This document shows positions 25,321-32,576 of a DNA stretch of 64,000 nucleotides, in pieces. Origin of the DNA: Flavimaribacter sp039888615 (lineage in GTDB: Bacteria > Pseudomonadota > Alphaproteobacteria > Rhizobiales > Rhizobiaceae). Made by a program: the position numbers and the translations under genes. The DNA lies in assembly GCA_039888615.1 (NCBI GenBank), contig JBDQQS010000004.1; one strand, written 5' to 3'. The stretch's first letter is position 1; each line of letters begins with the position of its first letter. The notes beneath the pieces are model-generated. The model ran no database searches. It saw only the letters and a program-made list of their open reading frames with translations, and was not told the origin of the DNA.

Positions 25321-25622
25321 TCTGCTTCCGCCTTTCCGCCGGCCTCGACGAGATCTTTCAGCCGTTGTTTGGTGTATGTTTCCTCGATATGGGCCGCCGC
25401 CCTGTCGGCTTCAGCGTCCAGATCATCGCTCACAGATTTCGGCTGTCCTCGTCGCCATTGCGCCAGGTAGTCGTCCGTCTCATGAGCGCCGCTGCGCATT
25501 GCGCACATGTCGATCGCTTCCGTGAATCGCAGGGAAAGCTCCCGTTTGGCGCTTTGCCTGCCCTTCTTCACGATAATTTGCGCTGGGATGTCACGCCAGT
25601 AAACAATTGTCAGATCCGCCAT
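25317..25622 (-). CDS. Virulence_fact-domain small protein
   Basis: A 101-residue soluble protein starting MADLTIVYWRDIPAQIIVKK and containing KRELSLRFTEAIDMCAMRSG. It resembles the small 'virulence factor' Pfam family common in alphaproteobacteria; that name is historical and no function is established. The second half is rich in Asp, Glu and Ala. It overlaps the MTHFR-like gene by 4 bp and so is probably made in step with it, perhaps as a subunit or chaperone. A GTG/ATG-like upstream start would add six residues; MADL fits the family start. Confidence 0.7.
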   Translation of the reverse strand: MADLTIVYWRDIPAQIIVKKGRQSAKRELSLRFTEAIDMCAMRSGAHETDDYLAQWRRGQPKSVSDDLDAEADRAAAHIEETYTKQRLKDLVEAGGKAEAE

Positions 25623-25769
25623 GACCCGCTCCCGATCCATGTCCGCACGGCTTAAAATGATGAGATTCCGACCGGCAAGCTAGCTGCACGACGACGCTCA
25701 ACGCATCAAAAACGACGCGGCTGTTTTAAGGCTCGAATCCGGTGTCGAAAGGCATGAATTCACGGGCGC

Positions 25770-26414
25770 CTAAAGCAGGCTGGCGAAGACCACTGTCGTC
25801 AGAAGTGTCATGAGAAAAAGTACTGCTATCGACATGACCCCAACGACGACGCCGACGCCAAGGCAATTACCGTCCTGTTCCGTGTGGGCAAGGCCAATGA
25901 TGGCGATCGCGAACGCGGGCAGCCAGTTGCAGAACGGGATCGGGATCAAGACCACGACCGCCAGAACGAGGATATAGATTCCGAACAACCGTTCTGAACG
26001 GTGATTGTTGAGAGGCCAGTGGCGCGGTCTCACCCAGGCTTCCATCCGACGCAACCACGGGTCGACCTTGGTGACCATGGCGACCAGCGTCTTTTTGTCG
26101 AGGGAATAGTTGGCGAGCCGTCGCGGCAGCCAGATCTTCTGTCGACCGGCCACGATCTGCCAGGATATGAAAATCAGCGGAAGGCCAAGGATCAGCGTTG
26201 CGCCGGGCGGAAGGGGAATGAGATTCGGTAGCGCAAAAACAAGAAGAAATGCGCCGAACGAGCGTTCGTCGAGAGCCGTCGCCAGTTCCTTCAGCGTAAT
26301 TCGCTCTCCGGCGGTGTCCGCCAGGCGCTGCAACAGGCTGGACAGGCTTTCCGTATGCTCCTGCGCATCGTCGGCGCGTTCGGAGGAAACCTTGTCGGCT
26401 GTAGTGTCGCTCAC
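25770..26414 (-). CDS. exoD: ExoD family membrane protein
   Basis: A 214-residue inner-membrane protein of the ExoD family. After a polar N-terminus come LVFALPNLIPLPPGATLILG, then LPLIFISWQIVAGRQKIWLP and two more hydrophobic stretches near YILVLAVVVLIPIPFCNWLP and the C-terminus. ExoD was named for an exopolysaccharide/alkali-sensitivity phenotype in Sinorhizobium; its biochemistry is unknown. The start is GTG at 26414 with AGGAACG upstream. It interrupts the corrinoid gene series between DUF1638 and the small Virulence_fact gene and has gaps of 150-180 bp on both sides, so it is probably a separate unit. Confidence 0.85.
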   Translation of the reverse strand: MSDTTADKVSSERADDAQEHTESLSSLLQRLADTAGERITLKELATALDERSFGAFLLVFALPNLIPLPPGATLILGLPLIFISWQIVAGRQKIWLPRRLANYSLDKKTLVAMVTKVDPWLRRMEAWVRPRHWPLNNHRSERLFGIYILVLAVVVLIPIPFCNWLPAFAIAIIGLAHTEQDGNCLGVGVVVGVMSIAVLFLMTLLTTVVFASLL

Positions 26415-26590
26415 CGTTTCGTTCGTTCCTGTTATTTGAACCGATACATTAGGCGAGGCCTATTGCAATTTTGCTAACACCCGACTGCACTGCAATTGCG
26501 TCAAATATCCGGCGACGGGGGGCCGGAGCACACTATGTGGGAATTGTCGCTCCCGTTAGCAAGATGGTTTGCGCCCAGGGGAGGCCGGTG

Positions 26591-27202
26591 TCAAGCCGAC
26601 TGCAAGGCTTTCGTCAGGTCGCCATATCCCGTCAGCCGATACTCATAGGCCAGTTCGAGAAAGTCCGCGGCCTGTCTGGCGCGCTCCTGAAGATCCGTAT
26701 CTTCCTTTTGCGACAGGTAGACGAGTTTGCGGTAATTGCCGAAATACATGTCCCGCAATTCCGGATGTCGGTCGAGCCCGAGAGGCTCGACGACGAAGGC
26801 TTCGAATTGACGCGCCAGAAAGTCGGTCAGGAAAAACGAGGTGACGTCGTCTTCCGTTGCGGCAAAGGCGTCGTTGCCGGCGAAGAAGGAGAAGCAGTGG
26901 GGGCCTTCGATCCGCCCGACGCCTTCATCGAGACAGACCTTGTCGAGTTCGCCCTGGGTCCCGCATTCAGCATAGGCCACGAATATGCGTTCAAAACCGG
27001 CTTCGCGCGCTTCGCCGATGCTCTTTCGAACACCCGGCGCGATCAGTTCTGGCCGATTGTGCCAGATTGCCGGCAAGCAAATCAGATCAACGTGGTCGAG
27101 CCCGTTGATGCGGCAGACGTCGAGGATTTCTCGCGCCAACGCTCCGCAGCCGATGACGCGCACTGGACTTGCATTCATCGATCTCGAAGCTGTTGCCTTC
27201 AT
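26591..27202 (-). CDS. DUF1638 family protein
   Basis: A 203-residue soluble protein recognised as DUF1638 from VRVIGCGALAREILDVCRIN near the N-terminus, AYAECGTQGELDKVCLDEGV in the middle and FEAFVVEPLGLDRHPELRDM in the second half. The three conserved cysteines in these blocks suggest a metal or corrinoid-related site (inference). The family recurs beside MttB-type methyltransferases and corrinoid proteins, but no function is established. An ATG eight codons later (27178) would start exactly at the domain. It lies 60 bp downstream of the corrinoid protein gene on the same strand. Confidence 0.8.
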   Translation of the reverse strand: MKATASRSMNASPVRVIGCGALAREILDVCRINGLDHVDLICLPAIWHNRPELIAPGVRKSIGEAREAGFERIFVAYAECGTQGELDKVCLDEGVGRIEGPHCFSFFAGNDAFAATEDDVTSFFLTDFLARQFEAFVVEPLGLDRHPELRDMYFGNYRKLVYLSQKEDTDLQERARQAADFLELAYEYRLTGYGDLTKALQSA

Positions 27203-27262
27203 ACATCCACTCTATCACGCTGAACGCGCGTCAAAAATGGTTACAGCAAACTGGCGGGGCCG

Positions 27263-27964
27263 CTAGCGAGCCCCGGCGAGTTGGTTGTGCTTGCGCTTCA
27301 ACAGGTCTTTGGCTGTTTCGACCGTTACTGCCGCGTCACGGCAATAGGCGTCGGCGCCAACGGCCATGCCGAATTCCTCATTGAGCGGAGCGCCGCCGAC
27401 GAGCACGATGTGCTGGTCGCGCAGACCCTTTTCCTTCAGCGTGTCGATGACGACCTTCATATAGGGCATTGTCGTGGTCAGGAGAGCGGACATTCCCAGA
27501 ATGTCTGGCTCATGATCCTCGATCGCCTGCAAATAGTTCTCAACCGGATTGTTGATGCCGATGTCCACAACGTCGAAGCCGGCGCCTTCCATCATCATGC
27601 CGACGAGGTTCTTGCCGATGTCGTGAATGTCTCCCTTGACCGTCCCGATCACCATCTTGCCGAGTTTCGGCGCGCCGGTTTCGGCCAACAAAGGACGCAG
27701 GATCGACATTCCCGCCTTCATCGCATTGGCGGAAAGCAGAACTTCCGGCACAAACAGGATGCCGTCACGAAAATCCTCTCCGACAATCCGCATGCCTTCA
27801 ACGAGGGCCTTGGTCAGGACGTCGTAGGGCACCCATCCGCGCTCGAGCAGAATATGTGTGGCTTCCTCGATCTCTTCCTTCAGGCCGTCATAAAGATCAT
27901 CGTGCATCTGCTGCACGAGTTCGTCGTCTGGCAGGTCGGAAAGGATGATGTCGTCATCGGTCAT
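27263..27964 (-). CDS. Corrinoid (B12-binding) methyl-carrier protein, MtbC/MttC type
   Basis: A 233-residue protein with a helical cap (~residues 10-95) and a Rossmann-like B12 domain. The cobalt-ligand motif DxHxxG appears in GTVKGDIHDIGKNLVGMMME, followed by a family-typical GMSALLTTTMPYM and VLVGGAPLNEEFG. It carries the methyl group between the substrate methyltransferase, the THF methyltransferase and the activator. The first ~35 residues are strikingly acidic, with 14 Asp/Glu and one Lys, beginning MTDDDIILSDLPDDELVQ. It is the first gene of the leftward series and diverges from the mttB homologue. Confidence 0.93.
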   Translation of the reverse strand: MTDDDIILSDLPDDELVQQMHDDLYDGLKEEIEEATHILLERGWVPYDVLTKALVEGMRIVGEDFRDGILFVPEVLLSANAMKAGMSILRPLLAETGAPKLGKMVIGTVKGDIHDIGKNLVGMMMEGAGFDVVDIGINNPVENYLQAIEDHEPDILGMSALLTTTMPYMKVVIDTLKEKGLRDQHIVLVGGAPLNEEFGMAVGADAYCRDAAVTVETAKDLLKRKHNQLAGAR

Positions 27965-28107
27965 GGCAGTTAATCCGATATGAGCTGCACTTTACGCGGG
28001 CGACCGGGTATGTCGTCAGAATCCTGTCACAAACCCGACATTCGAAGAAACCGCATTTGGCGGCTTCACTTGTGAGAATGATGCAATTTTGCGAAATTCG
28101 TCTCTTC

Positions 28108-28139
28108 AAAAACGACGTGTAATTTATTGAAAAACGACG
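28108..28139 (+). promoter_or_regulatory. Direct repeat in the divergent promoter region between corrinoid protein and MttB genes
   Basis: AAAAACGACG occurs at 28108-28117 and again at 28130-28139, ten identical bases with starts 22 bp apart. It lies in the 335-bp intergenic region 27965-28299 that must hold promoters for both divergent genes and contains no other gene. Two-turn spacing is typical of AraC-type binding, but the sequence differs from the repeat near 16.1 kb, so I cannot assign it to the same regulator. Confidence 0.35.
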
Positions 28140-28299
28140 GCGCGCGCGTCTTTGACCTGTCTGCGGATGCAGCGCGTTTCCGGGTGTCCGTTTCGCGTCA
28201 TCGCTTGGCGCTGTCAGAAAATGCGCTTAACAGGCCGTGGGGTAGCATATCAGTTGTTGGAATTGCCGGGTGAAGACGCCGGATTAAAGGTGGAACGAG

Positions 28300-29859
28300 A
28301 TGGATACGGACAATGCAGTCGGTCAGTCTGCGAAACGCCGCGCGCGCGGCGGAGCCGCGGCGCGCAGAGCTTCGCGAGGCGGCGGGGGGCCCGGTTTGCA
28401 GAAGCCATTCATCAAGCGGAATATCCAAACCTACGAGGTTCTGGATGAAGAAGGCCTGACGCTTATTGAAAACAACGCCGACACCATTCTGGAAGAGATC
28501 GGCGTTGAGTTCCGTGACGACGCAGAAGCGCTGGAACTTTGGCGCGAAGCGGGCGCCGACATTCGCGGTGAAAGGGTGCATTTCCCGAAAGGGCTTTGCC
28601 GTTCGCTTCTGGAAACCGCGCCGCCGGTCTTTACGCAGTTTGCCCGCAATCCGGAGCGTTCGGTGCAGATCGGGGGCGATGCAACGGTCTTTGCTCCGGT
28701 CTATGGGCCGCCATTTGTTCGCGACCTTGAAGGCAATCGTCGTTACGCCACGATTGAGGACTTCCAGAATTTCGTGAAACTCGCCTATTTGGCGCCGTCC
28801 ATCCACCATTCGGGCGGAACGGTTTGCGAGCCGGTGGACATTCCGGTGAACAAGCGCCACCTCGACATGATCTATACGCATATCCGCTACTCGGACAAAC
28901 CGTTTATGGGCTCTGTGACGGCGCCTGAGCGCGCCGAAGACAGCGTCGAGATGTGCAAGATTCTGTTCGGCGAGAGTTTCGTCGACGAAAACTGCGTTCT
29001 CATCAACCTGATCAACGCCAACTCGCCCATGGTTTTCGACGAAACCATGCTGGGCGCGGCCAAGGTCTATGCACGCAACAACCAGGCCTGCATCATTTCA
29101 CCCTTCATTCTCGCCGGGGCTATGAGTCCGGTGACTGTTGCAGGAACGTTGACGCAGATTCTCGCCGAGGTGCTGGCGGGCGCGGCGTTCACACAGCTGA
29201 TCCGGCCGGGGGCTCCTGTCGTGTTCGGCACATTTGCGGCTTCCATTTCCATGCAGTCCGGCGCGCCAACCTTCGGAACGCCCGAACCGTCGCTCGTATC
29301 CTATGGAGCCGCGCAGCTTGCGCGACGCAGCGGCCTTCCGTTTCGGACAGGGGGATCGCTTTGCGGCTCGAAAGTTCCCGACGCCCAGGCCGCTCATGAA
29401 AGCGCAGCCACGCTGAACATGACCTTGCTGGCGGGCACGAATTTCGCGCTGCATTCCGCCGGTTGGCTCGAGGGAGGGCTGGTGTCTTCCTATGAGAAGT
29501 TCATGATCGACCAGGATCAACTCGGCATGATGCAGAAATTCGCCGCAGGCGTGGATCTTTCCGAAAACGCCCAGGCGCTCGACGCAATCCGCGAAGTCGG
29601 TCCGGGAAGTCATTATCTTGGCTGCGCTCATACCCAGGCGAACTTCGAGACGGCATTTTATGCATCCTCGCTGACCGACAACAATTCCTTCGAGCAGTGG
29701 CAGATCGAAGGCGAAAAGCGCATCGAAAACCGTGCCAACGAAGCATGCAGGCAGTGGCTGCAATCCTACCAGCCGCCGGATCTCGATCCTGGCGTCGATG
29801 ACGGTTTGAATGCATTTATTGCACACAAAAAGGAGTCGATGCCCGACGCCTTCACGTGA
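28300..29859 (+). CDS. MttB-family (non-pyrrolysine) quaternary amine:corrinoid methyltransferase
   Basis: A 519-residue protein of the trimethylamine methyltransferase superfamily. Visible blocks include TLIENNADTILEEIGVEFRD, FAPVYGPPFVRDLEGNRRYA, YTHIRYSDKPFMGSVTAPER, FGTFAASISMQSGAPTFGTP and GPGSHYLGCAHTQANFETAF. There is no in-frame stop, so it lacks pyrrolysine and belongs to the branch that contains glycine betaine (MtgB), proline betaine and carnitine methyltransferases. It should transfer a methyl from a quaternary amine to the corrinoid protein. The substrate is not fixed by sequence; Bmt and dimethylglycine dehydrogenase nearby favour glycine betaine. Residues 11-31 (KRRARGGAAARRASRGGGG) form an Arg/Gly-rich disordered leader. 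Confidence 0.88.
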   Translation: MDTDNAVGQSAKRRARGGAAARRASRGGGGPGLQKPFIKRNIQTYEVLDEEGLTLIENNADTILEEIGVEFRDDAEALELWREAGADIRGERVHFPKGLCRSLLETAPPVFTQFARNPERSVQIGGDATVFAPVYGPPFVRDLEGNRRYATIEDFQNFVKLAYLAPSIHHSGGTVCEPVDIPVNKRHLDMIYTHIRYSDKPFMGSVTAPERAEDSVEMCKILFGESFVDENCVLINLINANSPMVFDETMLGAAKVYARNNQACIISPFILAGAMSPVTVAGTLTQILAEVLAGAAFTQLIRPGAPVVFGTFAASISMQSGAPTFGTPEPSLVSYGAAQLARRSGLPFRTGGSLCGSKVPDAQAAHESAATLNMTLLAGTNFALHSAGWLEGGLVSSYEKFMIDQDQLGMMQKFAAGVDLSENAQALDAIREVGPGSHYLGCAHTQANFETAFYASSLTDNNSFEQWQIEGEKRIENRANEACRQWLQSYQPPDLDPGVDDGLNAFIAHKKESMPDAFT

Positions 29860-29945
29860 AGGAAGCCCGTTGACGGCCGGGCGATCGTGGCCGACCTGAT
29901 CCACAGGGAAGTCTGGCAGACAACGCCAGACGGAAAGACCGAGTC

Positions 29946-30611
29946 TTGATTGGCGATGTCTACGGCGAACTGGATCGCCGCTTGCGGGACGTTGGATTGA
30001 TGCTTCGGGGCGGGCTTGTCGCCTCCGAAACGCTTCCTGAGCTTGATAACGGCGAAACCGCCGGAACCATCCTTCTGGTCGGTCATGCGGGGTCGACGCT
30101 GTGGCCACACTTCAGCGAATATCTCAGGCGCTCGCCGGGAACGGACCCGCTCGATCGCTGGACACGGTTCGTTATCGAACCGGTCGCCCAACAGTTCGGA
30201 TGCCAAGCCCTTTACCCGTTTGAGAAGCCCTGGTGGCCATTTCAGCGCTGGGTTTCGGAAATTGAAGGACTGCGGCCGTCTCCGTTTGGCATCCTTATCC
30301 ATCCGGCATTTGGTCTCTGGCACGGCTATCGCGCGGCGCTGGCTTTTCGCAAAACACTTTCCGTGCCTGAAAGGCAAAATTTGCCACATCCCTGTGACGG
30401 CTGCCGTGACAGGCCTTGCATAAGCGCTTGCCCTGCCGAGGCGATATCAACAAGCGGATTTTCCGTCGAGCCCTGCCGGTCCTACCTAGCCAGCGACGAG
30501 GGCGGTGCGAGCTGCATGCTCGCCGGGTGCAGTGCACGCAATGCTTGTCCAGTAGGCGCGGAATTTCGCTACGTGGAACCACAGCTCCGCTTCCATATGG
30601 CGGCGCTGTAA
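29946..30611 (+). CDS. 4Fe-4S ferredoxin-like protein downstream of the MttB homologue
   Basis: About 221 residues. The first ~140 residues have no recognised domain (GGLVASETLPELDNGETAGT, LVGHAGSTLWPHFSEYLRRS). The C-terminal part is cysteine-rich: CDGCRDRPCISACPAEAIST, then CRSYLASDEGG, CMLAGCSARNACPVG, enough Cys for one or two iron-sulfur clusters, with QueG-like flavour. The start is uncertain: TTG at 29946 or ATG at 30000. The gene follows the MttB homologue by 86 bp on the same strand, so it may deliver electrons to the corrinoid activator or accept them from the MTHFR-like enzyme (inference). Confidence 0.75.
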   Translation: MIGDVYGELDRRLRDVGLMLRGGLVASETLPELDNGETAGTILLVGHAGSTLWPHFSEYLRRSPGTDPLDRWTRFVIEPVAQQFGCQALYPFEKPWWPFQRWVSEIEGLRPSPFGILIHPAFGLWHGYRAALAFRKTLSVPERQNLPHPCDGCRDRPCISACPAEAISTSGFSVEPCRSYLASDEGGASCMLAGCSARNACPVGAEFRYVEPQLRFHMAAL

Positions 30612-30768
30612 ATTTCATCAAGGTTGCATCTTAACCCTCTGTATTTTATGTGCTAAGGCACATTCATGGAATGTCGGCTCCAGACAACCTCCCATCATTG
30701 CGCCGGCAAAACAACTGTTGCAGATGAGCAATACCGAGAAATAGCATTTTTGGAACTGCAATATTAGG

Positions 30769-30796
30769 TTGTGAATCTGCAGGGCCGTTGTATTAT
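30769..30796 (+). promoter_or_regulatory. Promoter candidate for the small exported protein
   Basis: TTGTGA (30769-30774) and TATTAT (30791-30796) are separated by 16 bp, and the start codon follows 27 bp later behind AAGAGG. This is the best sigma-70-like match in the A+T-rich 211-bp gap after the ferredoxin-like gene. Confidence 0.4.
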
Positions 30797-30823
30797 TTGA
30801 ATAACTCAACAAGAGGTTTTAAC

Positions 30824-31360
30824 ATGTCTATTCTGAGACCTATTGCCGTCGGCGTGGCTTTGCTGGCTTCAGGTTCTTTCAGCGCAGCACAGACGCTTGA
30901 CTGTACGTGTATTTCTTCCAAATCTGCTGGGCAGTCTTATCCAGTCATCGGGGAGATCTCCGATTCGTCCGGAAGCGTCATGTACTCCGGTACGACCGGA
31001 TTCGTCGACGGGAAGGCCGGCACGCAGATCACTGCGGGATCCCAGATCAATATTGGGCCGGGCGGCAAGGCGCAGGTGCAGGTCGGATCAGATTGCGAGC
31101 TGGCCGTTGCGCAGAATTCGGAAATCAGCATCCTTCAGCCGGAAGGCAAGGATGGACCGATCTGCGTGCAAATCGCTGAAGCCGCATTTGCAACGGCGAC
31201 ATTGGATTCCGGGTCATCAACTTTCCTCCAGGAAAATCCAAATGGCGGCGGTGCAAACCAAGCAGCCGTCATAGCCTTGGGCGCTGCAGCAGGCCTCGTC
31301 GCCATTTCCTGTATTGGGTGGTGTCAGGACGGCGGCGGTCCGCGACCAGCCAGTCCGTAA
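30824..31360 (+). CDS. Hypothetical exported protein with FecR-like segment
   Basis: A 178-residue protein. AAGAGG precedes the ATG at 30824, and the protein begins with a Sec signal peptide, MSILRPIAVGVALLASGSFS ending at SAAQ. The mature part contains GSQINIGPGGKAQVQVGSDC and ELAVAQNSEISIL, resembling the glycine-spaced beta repeats of FecR-type domains. A hydrophobic stretch (AAVIALGAAAGLVAISCIGW) lies near the C-terminus, before a short Gly/Pro tail. Several cysteines (CTC near the mature start, two more mid-protein, two at the end) could form disulfides. I know no named family. It is monocistronic, between a promoter-like element and a hairpin. Confidence 0.65.
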   Translation: MSILRPIAVGVALLASGSFSAAQTLDCTCISSKSAGQSYPVIGEISDSSGSVMYSGTTGFVDGKAGTQITAGSQINIGPGGKAQVQVGSDCELAVAQNSEISILQPEGKDGPICVQIAEAAFATATLDSGSSTFLQENPNGGGANQAAVIALGAAAGLVAISCIGWCQDGGGPRPASP

Positions 31361-31376
31361 TTTCTACAAAATTGCG

Positions 31377-31409
31377 TGTGAGCCCGAACCGTTCCGATTC
31401 GGGCTCACA
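31377..31409. terminator. Perfect 12-bp hairpin between convergent genes
   Basis: TGTGAGCCCGAA (31377-31388) and TTCGGGCTCACA (31398-31409) pair perfectly around a 9-nt loop. It sits between the small exported protein (ending 31360) and bmt (ending 31456 from the other side). There is no T-run rightward and only CAATTTTG leftward, so it is best called a bidirectional terminator or transcript-end hairpin. Confidence 0.65.
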
Positions 31410-31455
31410 GCAGAATTATGAAGCGCGCCAGCCGCATTTCGCCAAGGCTGTAATA

Positions 31456-32466
31456 TTACCTGCGACGGCTTCTGCGCTCTCGGCGCGACTGATCCACACC
31501 TTCTGAAGCGGCCTTGTTGCGAAGCGGGCCGATTTTTTCGACGATATCCTCAACTGTAGGCCTCGGTCCCACGACATGATCGTCGATTGCGGCGCGCATC
31601 GCCTTGAGATGCGAACAGGTCGTGCCGCAACAGCCGCCAATAATCGTCGCGCCGGCGTCCATTGCAAGATGCGCATATTTCGCCATCAGTTCAGGCGTGC
31701 CGGAATAATGGATTTCCGAACCGCGGAATTCGGGAATTCCACAATTGCCCTTGACCACGACAGTTGCGTCTTGATTGGCGCCGCTGATTTCCAGCAGCGT
31801 CGCCAATATGTCAGGCGCTCCAACGCCGCAATTCGCGCCCACGGCGACCGGCGTTTGTCCGACGCCGTTCGCCGCGCCGTGAATGTCCTTGGGATGCAGC
31901 CCCATCATAGTCTTGCCGGCGGTATCGAAAGAACCCGTATAAACATAGGGCATGTCGCAATTGACGGACGCCTCCGCCGCGGCTTTGATTTCGTCGGGCG
32001 CCGACATGGTCTCGATCCACACGACGTCAACGCCGCCCGCCTTGAGACCTTCGATCTGCTCGATAAAAGCCTTTACCGCATCATCATAGGTCAGTGCTCC
32101 GAGCGGTTCGAGCAATTCACCGGTTGGTCCTACCGAGCCGGCGACTATTACCTTTCGATCAGCTGCATCCGCGACGCCGCGTGCGATTTCGGCTGCTTTG
32201 CGGTTGAGCTCGAAGACGCGATCCTGGGCATGGTGAAGCTTGAGCCGATGCCGGGTTCCGCCGAAACTGTTGGTCAGGATGATATCTGAGCCGGCGTCGA
32301 CGAAGCCTTGATGCAGAGCGACGATCTTGCCCGTGTTGCTTTCGTTCCAGAGTTCCGGGGCTTCACCCGCCTCCAGTCCGACTGCGAACAGATTGGTGCC
32401 GCTCGCGCCGTCGGCGAGGAGAACGCCTTTTTCGGCGATCAGGTCTGCGAGGGGATTGCTGGTCAT
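31456..32466 (-). CDS. bmt: Betaine-homocysteine-type S-methyltransferase
   Basis: A 336-residue zinc homocysteine methyltransferase domain protein (Pfam S-methyl_trans). The start GVLLADGASGTNLFAVGLEA is the family signature. The zinc cysteines are Cys in VVVKGNCGIPEF and the pair in IIGGCCGTTCSHLKAMRAAI. It transfers a methyl to homocysteine, forming methionine. In Sinorhizobium, bmt-type genes have been linked to glycine betaine as donor. The last residues (DQSRRERRSRRR) are an Arg-rich tail not needed for the fold. Its domain is also equivalent to the homocysteine module of MetH, so a methyl-corrinoid donor is conceivable. A SahR-like inverted repeat lies 27 bp upstream of the start codon. 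Confidence 0.85.
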   Translation of the reverse strand: MTSNPLADLIAEKGVLLADGASGTNLFAVGLEAGEAPELWNESNTGKIVALHQGFVDAGSDIILTNSFGGTRHRLKLHHAQDRVFELNRKAAEIARGVADAADRKVIVAGSVGPTGELLEPLGALTYDDAVKAFIEQIEGLKAGGVDVVWIETMSAPDEIKAAAEASVNCDMPYVYTGSFDTAGKTMMGLHPKDIHGAANGVGQTPVAVGANCGVGAPDILATLLEISGANQDATVVVKGNCGIPEFRGSEIHYSGTPELMAKYAHLAMDAGATIIGGCCGTTCSHLKAMRAAIDDHVVGPRPTVEDIVEKIGPLRNKAASEGVDQSRRERRSRRR

Positions 32467-32492
32467 GTCGGCCCACCATTGAATTATTTGCC

Positions 32493-32514
32493 CATATAAA
32501 CATGTCTTTATATG
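32493..32514 (-). promoter_or_regulatory. SahR-like operator upstream of bmt
   Basis: CATATAAA (32493-32500) and TTTATATG (32507-32514) form a perfect inverted repeat around CATGTC, 27 bp before the bmt start codon. Read on the gene's strand its core is ATAAAGACATGTTTAT, which resembles the ATAAAGA-type motif I associate with SahR, the ArsR-family regulator of methionine/SAH-cycle genes in proteobacteria. Assignment to SahR is from memory of that motif. Confidence 0.55.
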
Positions 32515-32576
32515 TGTGCAATCATGGATTTGACCGTCAAGGCGCCGATTGGGTCCACAACTGGCCCTAGCCGGTT

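Noticed and set aside
28300..29859. Pyrrolysine-containing trimethylamine methyltransferase
   Set aside because: The frame has no internal TAG and no pyl genes are nearby, so it belongs to the non-pyrrolysine branch.
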